Part shown: positions 38,204-47,164 of the stretch, one piece after another
Layout of the letters: every line of letters begins with the position of its first letter
How positions within the stretch are numbered: the first letter of the stretch is position 1
Assembly: GCF_005860795.2 (NCBI RefSeq)
Contig: NZ_CP058350.1
Location: 91,001-155,000, forward strand
DNA length: 64,000 bases
Origin: Peteryoungia desertarenae
GTDB taxonomy: Bacteria; Pseudomonadota; Alphaproteobacteria; Rhizobiales; Rhizobiaceae
Direction of reading: 5' to 3'
Program-made: the position numbers and the translations under genes
Notes under the pieces: model-generated
What the model saw: only the letters and a program-made list of their open reading frames with translations
What the model was told of the DNA's origin: nothing
Databases searched by the model: none

Positions 38204-39397
38204 TCAAGCGGCCGCTCCGGGATGCTGATGCAAGCTTAAATACTCCTGCAGACTCTTTGGCTTAGCTGGAGAAAAGAATGGAGACAGCATAAACTGATTA
38301 GTGATCTCCAACATAGTCTTACCGGCTGCAAAACCTTTCATTAAAGCATGACGGCTCAGTGGGAATTTCAACGCCCCGTACCCTATGCCATCCATGTTGT
38401 TATAATAAAACTTTTTCATGTCATCACAACGAACTAAGTCAGCAACGATTGGGTCGATCGCCTTGCGATAGGCCGCACGACCACTCAGGCCGACGTTAGT
38501 CTGCGCGCTGTGAATCGCATCGGCTGCCAGCCGTCCGGACTTGATCGCGTTATGTAGTCCTTCACCCAAGAGGGGTTCCGCAAATCCTGCCGCGTCACCA
38601 ACCATTAGTACCCGGTTACTGGTTGGAACGAATCTGCGCCCGCCAAAACCAAGCGGGAAGCCAACAATATGATCGAGCTCATCAATGCCCAATCTTGAGC
38701 GGCAGTACGTCCTCAGGAGATCTTTGCTTAGACTGACGCCGTCGTCCCATGTGTAAATGCCAACGTTGAGGTGATCGCCTTTCGGAAAGATCCACCCGTA
38801 TCCATTGGGCACATACCCGAAAAAGAACTCCGCATCGGGTATCCGATCTAGCTTAGCGTAAGGAACCAAGCCTTCGATTGCAAATCCCCTACTAAAATTC
38901 TTAACTACTCCCAGTATCTTTCGCACAACGCTATTCGCACCATCAGCACCTATCAAATATTTCGCTGTGATACGCTTGCTTCCAAAATCCAACTCAACAC
39001 TGTCACTGCGCTCAGATATGTTGCGAAGTCCAGAGTTTTCTTCGAAGTCAACGAACGCGTCAATCATACGCTCAAAATTGAATTTATCGAATTGCTCACG
39101 AACTACAAATGTGCAGATATAGTCGTCGCTTTGGAAAAGTTCGGTCTTCTCATCGAACGGCGTCTTCACTCCCATGACCAGTTTCTTAGTAGCAGCCTCA
39201 ATTACAGGTGCAACTGAATGGGGTAACCACTGAAGTGCCTTAATGGTCAATCCACCTCCACAGGGCTTCACCCTTGGAAATGAAGTCCGGTCAACAACTA
39301 ACACCTTGTAGCCGAGTTCAGACAGTCGAATCGCTGCAGTGCTGCCCGCAGGCCCGGCCCCGACAACCACAACATCAAAATCCGCCGCCATACCCAT
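38204..39397 (-). CDS. FAD-dependent oxidoreductase, geranylgeranyl reductase-like
   Basis: A flavoprotein of about 397 residues. The FAD motif VVVGAGPAGSTAAIRL is at the N-terminus, RVKPCGGGLTIKAL follows at about residue 45, and the second FAD motif VLMVGDAAGFAEPLLGEGL lies near 265. It belongs to the geranylgeranyl reductase/halogenase-related PHBH-fold group that reduces isoprenoid double bonds or oxidises aromatic substrates. ATG at 39397 is six bases after AAGGA; two neighbouring ATGs are possible. It starts 12 bases after the unknown gene upstream, so it is in the same operon. An unusual companion for a nuclease. Confidence 0.85.
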   Translation of the reverse strand: MGMAADFDVVVVGAGPAGSTAAIRLSELGYKVLVVDRTSFPRVKPCGGGLTIKALQWLPHSVAPVIEAATKKLVMGVKTPFDEKTELFQSDDYICTFVVREQFDKFNFERMIDAFVDFEENSGLRNISERSDSVELDFGSKRITAKYLIGADGANSVVRKILGVVKNFSRGFAIEGLVPYAKLDRIPDAEFFFGYVPNGYGWIFPKGDHLNVGIYTWDDGVSLSKDLLRTYCRSRLGIDELDHIVGFPLGFGGRRFVPTSNRVLMVGDAAGFAEPLLGEGLHNAIKSGRLAADAIHSAQTNVGLSGRAAYRKAIDPIVADLVRCDDMKKFYYNNMDGIGYGALKFPLSRHALMKGFAAGKTMLEITNQFMLSPFFSPAKPKSLQEYLSLHQHPGAAA

Positions 39398-39409
39398 AGC
39401 CATTCCTTC

Positions 39410-40342
39410 TCACTTCTCAAGCCACTTAAATAGTAGCTCTATACCCTTTTTCAATTGCCCGATCTCCCGGGACAAAGTGTCGCTCTCAGAACGGTTTAAC
39501 CTCATCCAGCCACCAGTCGTTTTAATGTAGGATGCCATCTCGCGATAGATGCCGCCAAAAGATTCGCTATGATCGACGATTATGTTTTGTCGAATAAAGT
39601 CCCGAAGAGCGATCGCAGACGCACCAGGTATGCCAAGTGGGAGGCTCTGCATCGCAGCTATCAGCAGCGTTTTATCGACCTCCAAGGGCATCCTTTCAGC
39701 AATCTGCCTCAACTGCGCAGCAAGGAGCTCCGTGTCTTCACGAATATGCGCCAGAGGTCTGTTCTCGTAGATCGAGATGGGCACCATCTCGCGCTTGAGA
39801 AAGTACCGCCGCGCGCCCTCAGGCCTCATCGCATCAACCTTATAGTCACCGAACACATGCATAGCTTCCTCACCAGAAGAGCGCTTGAGGATGGCAACAT
39901 CTTTAGAGATAATAGAAGCAACAACTCCACCACGCTTGCCGATGCTCCGTAGAAGCAACGACGCAATAAACTGAGGTAGCCATGGCGCGTACCTCAGTAC
40001 GGGGTCAAGTTCACCATACCCGCCGCCGCAGTACCACAGACGGCCGTCAGCCATCCGATGATATTGAAATATGGTTTGAACTTTGCTCAAACGACCGCAA
40101 AAATGTATATAGTTATGGAAATGCAAAATTCCTCGCTGATCAGAGCAGTCTTGCTGAGTTAAATACCACTCACCACCGCCAAAGAACGATTTCGCCGACC
40201 AAGAGTTTTTTGAAATCTGGGTGCAACTTATAAAGGGATTATGTAGTTTAAAGTAAAATTGCCAATTCTGCCAAAGAAAAAGAACAGAAGCACTCTCGGC
40301 GTCACAAAAATCCGCCTCATATCCAGAAAGGAAGACGCTCAT
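39410..40342 (-). CDS. Protein of unknown function in the left operon
   Basis: 310 residues, not recognised. The N-terminal third is rich in aromatic residues, Cys and His (for example SFFGGGEWYLTQQDCSDQRG and LHFHNYIHFCGRL); the middle reads as alternating strands (VFGDYKVDAMRPEGARRYFL); the C-terminus is helical and ends LKKGIELLFKWLEK. No membrane segment. The ATG overlaps the stop of the two-TM gene (ATGA), so the two are translationally coupled. Base composition is AT-rich relative to the chromosome. Confidence 0.75.
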   Translation of the reverse strand: MSVFLSGYEADFCDAESASVLFLWQNWQFYFKLHNPFISCTQISKNSWSAKSFFGGGEWYLTQQDCSDQRGILHFHNYIHFCGRLSKVQTIFQYHRMADGRLWYCGGGYGELDPVLRYAPWLPQFIASLLLRSIGKRGGVVASIISKDVAILKRSSGEEAMHVFGDYKVDAMRPEGARRYFLKREMVPISIYENRPLAHIREDTELLAAQLRQIAERMPLEVDKTLLIAAMQSLPLGIPGASAIALRDFIRQNIIVDHSESFGGIYREMASYIKTTGGWMRLNRSESDTLSREIGQLKKGIELLFKWLEK

Positions 40343-40938
40343 TTTGACAATCCCCCTTGATACAAGAAAGCCTTATCAACCCTGTCACAAAAAGCATCCA
40401 ATTCCGTCCCCCGCACATGCAACCTTTCTACAAGATGGCGGAACCTAATTCCAATTATTGCTTGTAACGATTTGTTTGCTGGGTCACTTCGATGGTCAAC
40501 AAGCGCATCTCTGAATCTGTCAGCAAGGCTCCACTCATGTGTTTGCAGCGCCGACTCTGCCCGCTCGCACAGCATTTCAACCCGTGAAAACCTCTTTTCC
40601 TTATCGACAGGATCAGAGGCCACTATGTACTCAAAAATCTCATCTCTCAAAGAGGACGCTATGTATTTCTTCGCCCTCTTCTCCTCATTCCTCTTCTTTC
40701 TCGAAAAAACAATCGATACAAAAAATGTGGTGAGAGCGACTTGGACCAAAGCAGATACCAAGTTGACAAAAGAGTCCCGGAGAAAATCCTGGGACCAAGC
40801 TCCAGTTTCCACTTCGAATAACCAGGGCCTAACCACTTCAGAAATAGACAGCAGGTACGTGTATTTATAATAAGAATACGCAAGAAAAGCAGTAAATATG
40901 GCAGCCCAAAAGTATCTGCCCGCATATCTCATATGCAT
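40339..40938 (-). CDS. Two-TM protein with cytoplasmic helical domain, unknown
   Basis: About 199 residues. Hydrophobic segments lie at about 9-28 (FWAAIFTAFLAYSYYKYTYL) and 57-76 (VSALVQVALTTFFVSIVF), followed by a basic stretch FSRKKRNEEKRAKKY and a helical domain of about 115 residues. Such a layout (small membrane anchor plus sensor or effector domain) is common in defence operons, but no family is recognised. The start at 40938 follows GGCGGG; the longer open frame to 41031 lacks a good site. First gene of the four-gene operon. Confidence 0.72.
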   Translation of the reverse strand: MHMRYAGRYFWAAIFTAFLAYSYYKYTYLLSISEVVRPWLFEVETGAWSQDFLRDSFVNLVSALVQVALTTFFVSIVFSRKKRNEEKRAKKYIASSLRDEIFEYIVASDPVDKEKRFSRVEMLCERAESALQTHEWSLADRFRDALVDHRSDPANKSLQAIIGIRFRHLVERLHVRGTELDAFCDRVDKAFLYQGGLSK

Positions 40939-41369
40939 CCCGCCGGCCTTCGGAAAAAGAAAGTGTAACGCAAGAGGTTGACTCAACGCCCTGCCTCTGA
41001 ACGGTCTAATGTGAATAACGCAGGAACACAAGTATTATCAAAAAACTAGACAATAGTGCGCGCCACAGAAATATTTATACGCGCGACATAATATTGGAAC
41101 ACGCGGAGGAGCGCCTCGAAAAATCACGGTAAAATAAAATTTTTTCGCACACGAGCAAATCTTAAATATTTTTCTATATATAAATTTATATTATATGTAA
41201 TATAATTATTTATAGCATCATTTTTGACACAAATCTAAATATAAAAAATCAATATTAGATTAGAATCATTCATTAATCCAATACTAATTGAATACAATGC
41301 TGCAAATCAAAACAAAAATGGACGACTTGACCCGCAATAGCTAGAAATTGCAGAAATGATTTCCACATA
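40939..41369. other. AT-rich gene-free stretch between two defence-like operons
   Basis: 431 bases, with an extreme AT patch at about 41,130-41,300 (runs such as TATATAAATTTATATTATAT). It carries the promoter of the two-TM operon and lies beyond the stop of the AIPR gene. No open frame of note. Such DNA is typical of an H-NS-like-silenced or recently acquired junction between cargo modules. Confidence 0.6.
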
Positions 41370-43463
41370 TCATTTTAAATCAACGGAAAAGACTGCAGCC
41401 GGGCTGAATCCTTCTTCCTTCAACTTCGTCAGAAGCTTCATCGCGTGTATGCTCTCGGACTCGGTTGGAAGCCGGCTCGGGATGCGCCCGCAGACCTGCA
41501 GAACCTGTGCATCCTTGGGCGTGATCCTGCGCCTCGCCTGCCCCCATTCCATGACCTGCTGCCAAAATTTTCCGCCAAGGCCTACAACCTCGGTCTGGGC
41601 GTTGATGCCATCATTCAGCGCCTTCTGTGCTCGCGCGTCCCGGACCGCAGCCTTGGCCGAATCGATCGCGACCACGCAACTCTCGAAATTCTCCGGATAA
41701 TCCAACTTCCTGCTCTTCAAGGCGTTCCAGCATGCCTGCTGTTTTGCCCACTCTGACATGTTGCGAACGCCCTGAGGCGGATGAGTAATGCAGTCATTTG
41801 CCGCCGAGGCGGCCACCATCAGTGCCTCCAGCAGCGCCTCTGGCACCGACTGCCGCCGCCATACGGCGTCCACGTCTAGAACCTCTGTTTCAGACCTTGC
41901 ATCATGGAACACCTTTGCCATCGCGTAGGTCACGATATTGGCGCGGTACCCGCCCTCATACCAGGGCTGTTTCGGCACTTCCTCTTCGAGCTTGCGAAAG
42001 ACGATCGCCTTGGCAATCAGCCGCCGGTACCATAGCTCATCGTACTTGGCGTCACTCTTCGACCAGTTTTCACCTATCTCCTTTGCAAACTCGGCAAAGT
42101 TCTTCTGGGCACCTCGCGAAACGATATGAGGCTGCCCAGTCGCGGAGAATTCGAATTTCGCGAGATCAGTCTTGCTGAACAGCTGAACCTTCGGGAACTC
42201 GATGTCGAACTTCTTCTGTTGCGCAGCCGTAAGGCGACCTCGGGCGTTGATGTATTGTCCGCGAGAGCGTTCGTAGAACCACTTGCTGTCATGGCGCTCT
42301 CCTTCCCGTGCGGCGAACATGACCGTTCGGCTGAATTGCTCCATGCGGATATGAAAAGGATGATTGGAGAAGAAATCTGCAGCGTTCACCTTGTTCTGGG
42401 TGTTGGCGAACTCCGAAATCTTCGGCACGATTTCCTCGGACCTGTCCGATGGCACAACCGTCAGCTTCATCTGCACGAAGACCTTCGACAGCTGTTCCCT
42501 CGCCGTGCGCAGCCCTGTATGGATGGAGCCGGTCGTCTGCGCTCCGTTGACGATCTGAAGATTGCTGATCGACCCGATCGCCAGTCCATCGCGCGTAGTG
42601 ACGGTAGTCACCGCATCGGCAGTGGCCGAAAGTCCGTTGTTGTAGGGGAAGAAGAGCTCGGGCTCTTCCTTGACCGTCTTCTGAATCCCCTTGTTGGTTT
42701 TCGCACGAGCCTGGAGGAAAGAACGCACGTTGGCTTCAAGAAGTCTCGCCCCCCACCGATCATAGATGGCTGCCAGCTGCTCGCCCGGAACGACGGCAAG
42801 ATAGCTTTCCAGCGCAGCGCCGGATTGCGAAGCCTTGAGCGCCGGCAGTGGGCCGCCGAAATCGGTTGCGAAGTCGATAACCATGTCTTCGCGCGCCTGG
42901 CCCGAACGATCAAACCGCTCGAAGCGCGCAAGATCCCAGACGGACCAGGTTATTGGCACATCGCCAGCGTCAGCAAGCTTAACAGCATCATCGCGTCCGG
43001 TGTAGGAGCGATTGGATATGAGGATCAGTTTTACCTTTGTGACCTGAGACCACGTCGTAATGATCAGATCCGAAACCTGAAAGGCCGGGTTCACTTCATT
43101 CAGGCTGTCCCGAAACTCCGCCGTCTTCGCCTTCTTCAAGAATCGGATCAGCGGGTTCAGCAGCGGCGCGATATCCGTCTTTCCAAAGGTCTGGACTTCA
43201 TCGCTGTCTACAAAGTCACAGACGATCAGCCCCAGAACTCCCTCACTGTCACGCGGATCACCCGCATATCCATCGATACGCAGCTTCTGGCCAAGCTCGC
43301 CACTTTGGTAATAAGCACGATCCGCGACCTCTAGCTCTCCAGCTTCTGTCAGCCGCTCGGTCATCCTGTCGAAGAATGCTTCAACCATCAGAATTCCACT
43401 GGCATCGGCTTCGCGGCGAATGTCGGCCATCAGACTCTGGTGATAGTCCTCCAGATCACTCAT
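41370..43463 (-). CDS. AIPR-family protein (abortive infection phage resistance)
   Basis: A 697-residue protein of the AIPR family (named after abortive phage resistance). The family core is at about 245-420, with FFPYNNGLSATAD, ISNLQIVNGAQTTGSIH and ISEFANTQNKVNAADFFSNH, the last two being the strongly conserved blocks. ATG at 43463 overlaps the stop of the DUF4420 gene by eight bases and has GAGGAT upstream. It is the last gene of the methyltransferase-ATPase-Z1-nuclease operon. Proposed role: effector or nucleic-acid-binding component of the restriction system. Confidence 0.92.
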   Translation of the reverse strand: MSDLEDYHQSLMADIRREADASGILMVEAFFDRMTERLTEAGELEVADRAYYQSGELGQKLRIDGYAGDPRDSEGVLGLIVCDFVDSDEVQTFGKTDIAPLLNPLIRFLKKAKTAEFRDSLNEVNPAFQVSDLIITTWSQVTKVKLILISNRSYTGRDDAVKLADAGDVPITWSVWDLARFERFDRSGQAREDMVIDFATDFGGPLPALKASQSGAALESYLAVVPGEQLAAIYDRWGARLLEANVRSFLQARAKTNKGIQKTVKEEPELFFPYNNGLSATADAVTTVTTRDGLAIGSISNLQIVNGAQTTGSIHTGLRTAREQLSKVFVQMKLTVVPSDRSEEIVPKISEFANTQNKVNAADFFSNHPFHIRMEQFSRTVMFAAREGERHDSKWFYERSRGQYINARGRLTAAQQKKFDIEFPKVQLFSKTDLAKFEFSATGQPHIVSRGAQKNFAEFAKEIGENWSKSDAKYDELWYRRLIAKAIVFRKLEEEVPKQPWYEGGYRANIVTYAMAKVFHDARSETEVLDVDAVWRRQSVPEALLEALMVAASAANDCITHPPQGVRNMSEWAKQQACWNALKSRKLDYPENFESCVVAIDSAKAAVRDARAQKALNDGINAQTEVVGLGGKFWQQVMEWGQARRRITPKDAQVLQVCGRIPSRLPTESESIHAMKLLTKLKEEGFSPAAVFSVDLK

Positions 43464-44433
43464 CGTTATCCTCATCAAACAAAGCAGTTCGAACCCCCTT
43501 CCAGGTCAACTGGTACGGAGTGCATGAATGAAGCGAAATCGAATAGGTCACGGCAGAAACGCCTTCTACAAGAGGCGAAACGACCCGCGGGAAGTGATCC
43601 GTCACCTCATAGAAGGCTGGCTCTGCAACGATCCATCGCCAGCCCGAATAGTCATGGGCCGAGTCGTAGCCACAGTCGGCGAGATGCAACTCCCAGTCGA
43701 AGAGTACAGCAGGTTCTGATTTTTTGATCGCCTCAGAAACATCGGCTACGATCTCCGCTAGGGTTTTCCCATGAGGAAAATGCACTCTGTCAACTGCCAG
43801 AACCGCCATCCAGAGCGCCTTGCCAGTGACGTCGGCAAGTTGATGCTCATTGCTAATCCGCACGTATGGCTGAGCGCCGCTCCGTCTCGCCTTGACCTCG
43901 ATACATCCTCGGGCAAGCTCGAAGTCCTTCGGCGCACCGGACGGCCCGGTCCAGGCCGTCAGGGCCGCGGCGGGGGTCATATGCTGCATGAGCAGCTTCA
44001 GAACCTCGATCTCTCCGACAAGCCCCTTCTGCTCTTCCTCAGTCAGCGTTTCGGATTTGCCACCTCGCAAAAGATGATGCCATCTGAAAGTGCGCCCCAC
44101 TGCTCTCTCAAGAGCCTCTCTCTCAGATCCGGCAATTTCACCTGCGTTCATCACGTCCCGGCATAAAGCTTCGAACAGCTCGATCTGGGACTGATCCTTG
44201 AGCCGGATGTAGAGAATTGGCCCCCCTGGCAAAGTCTGAAATCGGATTTCGAGGTTCTTTAGCCTGGGCAGATCGGGGACAGGATCAGGAAGCTCGGACA
44301 ACTGCAGCACGAGTGCCGCATCTGCGCGCGGCATCACCGCCCAGAACCAGCTCCAGCGCGCCGACGCAGATACACGACGCGTATCTACCTTCCCCGCTTC
44401 AAGTCCTGACCAGGGCGTGTCATTCGGGATCAC
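43456..44433 (-). CDS. PD-(D/E)XK motif protein (DUF4420)
   Basis: A predicted nuclease of 325 residues. The catalytic pattern is complete: Glu141 in GLVGEIEVLKLL, Asp170 in APKDFE, and Glu179-Val-Lys181 in CIEVKARRSG. The GTG start at 44433 overlaps the Z1 gene by 14 bases and has GAGGCG upstream; the longer open frame lies inside the Z1 gene and is not homologous. This family is known next to Z1 and AIPR genes and is thought to be the cleaving subunit of that system. Confidence 0.9.
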   Translation of the reverse strand: MIPNDTPWSGLEAGKVDTRRVSASARWSWFWAVMPRADAALVLQLSELPDPVPDLPRLKNLEIRFQTLPGGPILYIRLKDQSQIELFEALCRDVMNAGEIAGSEREALERAVGRTFRWHHLLRGGKSETLTEEEQKGLVGEIEVLKLLMQHMTPAAALTAWTGPSGAPKDFELARGCIEVKARRSGAQPYVRISNEHQLADVTGKALWMAVLAVDRVHFPHGKTLAEIVADVSEAIKKSEPAVLFDWELHLADCGYDSAHDYSGWRWIVAEPAFYEVTDHFPRVVSPLVEGVSAVTYSISLHSCTPYQLTWKGVRTALFDEDNDE

Positions 44434-47164
44434 CAAGCGCCTCCTGCTCGATCTCTTCCTCGCCAAACATCTCGCGCATGCGGACGGTGTTGACAACGTA
44501 TTCGACCTTGCCACCAGCAACTGCACTGCTCGGGAAAGACAGCCCCCACGCAAGAACATCGGTGCCGTGTAGTACCACGCCCTCAACCTCGCTGATCTTG
44601 GGCCGGACAAGGCGCAAGATCAAAAGCGGACGACGTCCATCGACGGTCCTGTAGTATCTGGGATTTATAGTAGATTGACGCTTTGCTTCGGGGCGGTCTA
44701 GCCGAAATGCTTCGCGTGCTGAAGCAATCTGCTCCTCCGTCAAACCTTCCATTTCATCTTCTGCAGATCCTACGCGACGGCTTGCCCCACTTATAGTCAG
44801 AACGCCGCGTGCATAGTCAGCCGGATCGACGCTCCGCTCATAGGGCACCAAATCCAATCCGGCCAGCGTTGTTGGCTTCCATTCCTTGCGAGTCGAACTG
44901 GCAACGAAAACGTCCCACTCGCTTAACTCGTCATCGGCACGGGCCGCTATGTAGTCCCTGATCAGATGCGGATCGGTCAAGGGATCGACAGGAGGGTTCG
45001 CCGGATCGGCACGGTAGTCTCTCAGAAACACATCGATGCGATCGACTGGAACTCGTCGGACAAGATAACCACGTGATCGAGGCTCAATATTAAAGTTACC
45101 ATCACGTAGACCTTTAAGGAGGACCTCGCCTGCCGTCAGATTTCTATTTATTTGAAGTGGATCCGCCACCATCCGCGTAGTTTCGATAAGACTTTCTGCA
45201 AGCCCAACCTTGATCGGCAGGGGTTTGCCGGAACCCATTTTATTCCTCGCAGTCACAATCAGCGCTTCGGGGTGACTACGCACCGCAAGCCCGAATTGCT
45301 CAGGCGTTGCCTTTGCCAGCTCCATGCGCTTGAGCTGGCTTTGGAGATCATCCATTGCCTCGTGAATGTGCGCATACCAGCCTACGCCGTCCGCCGGCAT
45401 CCAGATACGGCAAAGATCTTCATAATTAGGCCGGTATCCGAACCATCGCCCCATCTGCATGAGCGTATCGTACATCATGGAGTTTCGCAGGAAGTAGCTT
45501 ACGGTGAGCCCATCGAGCGTCAAGCCACGCGAGAGGGAGAACCCTCCGACGGCAATTACGGTCACTCCATGTTCACCAGTCTGATCATAGTCAAGTGCCT
45601 GCGAGCGCTTTGAAGCATTTACCTCAACAACGCGAACCGCAACCAGAACTTGATAGAGTCTACCCTGTACGGTTGCCCAGTCGGCACCATCGGCGTGAGC
45701 GTACTCTGCGTTCCATACATCGTGCAGGGCAGCGATCTCAGGGTTTCGCAAAGCGGCCTTGCCCTTTGCCGCATCGACTGAGACGGCGTCCCGAATGCGA
45801 CTGACGACATCCCCGACTCTCGCCCGCAGACGCCCCTGCACATCGGTAAATCGAGAAGCATTAATCAGCATGGAGGCGTGCGAAGCCTCCTGTCCTCGGG
45901 CGTTGCGGATCGCCCGAGCAATGATGAATGCACGTACGGCGCGGACGAGACTTTCCGGCAACACATCGACCGGATGATCGATCTTGTGTCTCATCGGAAG
46001 AACTTCCTCGTTGTCGTCGATCAGGCGCACATGCGTGTCGCGAGCGTCGAGAAAAACCTTCTGCGCGCCAAAATAGTTCGACGGCGCATCAAGGCCGATG
46101 ATGAAATGTCGCGGGAAGAGATCCTGCTTCAGCGCTTCATCATCAGTATCCGGGTCAATGAAGATATTAGCAAAAGGCGTCGCCGTGTAACCAACGTAGC
46201 AACTCCGATGAAACAGAGAGAGCAATTCGCGGATCTGACCGTTTATCCGGGTGACTTCATCGCGCGAATAGGCGGTGTTGATCGATGCATTATCCGCCTC
46301 GTCGTCGATCAGCAACATCGGCTGACTGACCATCTGGGAGCCCTGATGAACGGAGTGCTCCCTCAACCACTCGAGGAGGTTCTTAAGCGTGCTCGAGTTT
46401 TTCTTGATGACCAGAACGACAGGGACGTTGTATTGGCCGATCTGGCTGGTGTTCGTGGTGGCAGTCGCCTTGTTGAAGTCGCGCAGCGTGTTGGTAAGCG
46501 ATACAGGGAATTCGCGCTGATCGAATTCTCCGACGCCGATGATCTTCTGGCGCTGTGCCTTATTTGCGTGAGCAAGTCGGCCGGTGTCGCGCCCTATAAA
46601 GCCCTCGTCTATGCGCGCCTGGGTCTGATTGCGCAGGTTGTTATGAATGCCGGCGATAACCACGATCAATCGATACCCAGCATCTGCAGCCTTGCAGATT
46701 AGCCCCGTATAATTTGCTGTCTTGCCGCTCTGAACATGTCCCACGACCATGCCACGACGACTCCATGGACTCATGTTCCGAGGATCCCCCAGCCGGTCGA
46801 GCACGCGATCGGTGACCTCATCGGTGGCGTCTATGACCGATTTGGGAAGCCCTTTTTTCGCGAGCAGCATTCGATAGCGGCCCCAGTAGAAGTCACCTAC
46901 ATGGCCATTGATGCGAGCATCCTTCAACCATGGTCGAAAGTCCTCTGCATCGACGACAGCACCCAAACCCATGCTGATGCCGTACTTTTCCTCAATCTGC
47001 TTGGCGATTTTTTCCGCCTCGGCGTCGTCGACCTTACCGGCGAACATCGGCATTGATCTGAGTTGGTTGATTGTCGCGCGAATTGACTCAGCTGTAGGCG
47101 ATCCAGCTTCCGACGCCATGTACATGACAGCCATACCCTCGAGGCTGCTTAACAAAGCACTCAT
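44420..47164 (-). CDS. Z1-domain helicase-like ATPase
   Basis: A 914-residue protein with a superfamily 2-type ATPase core of the Z1 family. Walker A is GHVQSGKT (142-149), followed by ANYTGLICKAADAGY; the DEAD-like box is LLIDDEAD (284-291); YVGYTATPFANIFIDPD matches the helicase SAT/TAT motif; later motifs include GGFSLSRGLTLDGL and QMGRWFGYR. The Z1 family occurs in predicted restriction systems with MORC-like ATPases. It overlaps the neighbours at both ends (4 and 14 bases), indicating one coupled operon. Confidence 0.93.
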   Translation of the reverse strand: MSALLSSLEGMAVMYMASEAGSPTAESIRATINQLRSMPMFAGKVDDAEAEKIAKQIEEKYGISMGLGAVVDAEDFRPWLKDARINGHVGDFYWGRYRMLLAKKGLPKSVIDATDEVTDRVLDRLGDPRNMSPWSRRGMVVGHVQSGKTANYTGLICKAADAGYRLIVVIAGIHNNLRNQTQARIDEGFIGRDTGRLAHANKAQRQKIIGVGEFDQREFPVSLTNTLRDFNKATATTNTSQIGQYNVPVVLVIKKNSSTLKNLLEWLREHSVHQGSQMVSQPMLLIDDEADNASINTAYSRDEVTRINGQIRELLSLFHRSCYVGYTATPFANIFIDPDTDDEALKQDLFPRHFIIGLDAPSNYFGAQKVFLDARDTHVRLIDDNEEVLPMRHKIDHPVDVLPESLVRAVRAFIIARAIRNARGQEASHASMLINASRFTDVQGRLRARVGDVVSRIRDAVSVDAAKGKAALRNPEIAALHDVWNAEYAHADGADWATVQGRLYQVLVAVRVVEVNASKRSQALDYDQTGEHGVTVIAVGGFSLSRGLTLDGLTVSYFLRNSMMYDTLMQMGRWFGYRPNYEDLCRIWMPADGVGWYAHIHEAMDDLQSQLKRMELAKATPEQFGLAVRSHPEALIVTARNKMGSGKPLPIKVGLAESLIETTRMVADPLQINRNLTAGEVLLKGLRDGNFNIEPRSRGYLVRRVPVDRIDVFLRDYRADPANPPVDPLTDPHLIRDYIAARADDELSEWDVFVASSTRKEWKPTTLAGLDLVPYERSVDPADYARGVLTISGASRRVGSAEDEMEGLTEEQIASAREAFRLDRPEAKRQSTINPRYYRTVDGRRPLLILRLVRPKISEVEGVVLHGTDVLAWGLSFPSSAVAGGKVEYVVNTVRMREMFGEEEIEQEALGDPE

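Noticed and set aside
42126..43334. A 402-codon plus-strand frame
   Set aside because: Antisense to the AIPR gene, with no domain or start signal.
44434..44610. Longer version of the DUF4420 protein
   Set aside because: The extra 59 codons lie inside the Z1 gene in another frame and show no family similarity; the GTG at 44433 has a ribosome binding site.
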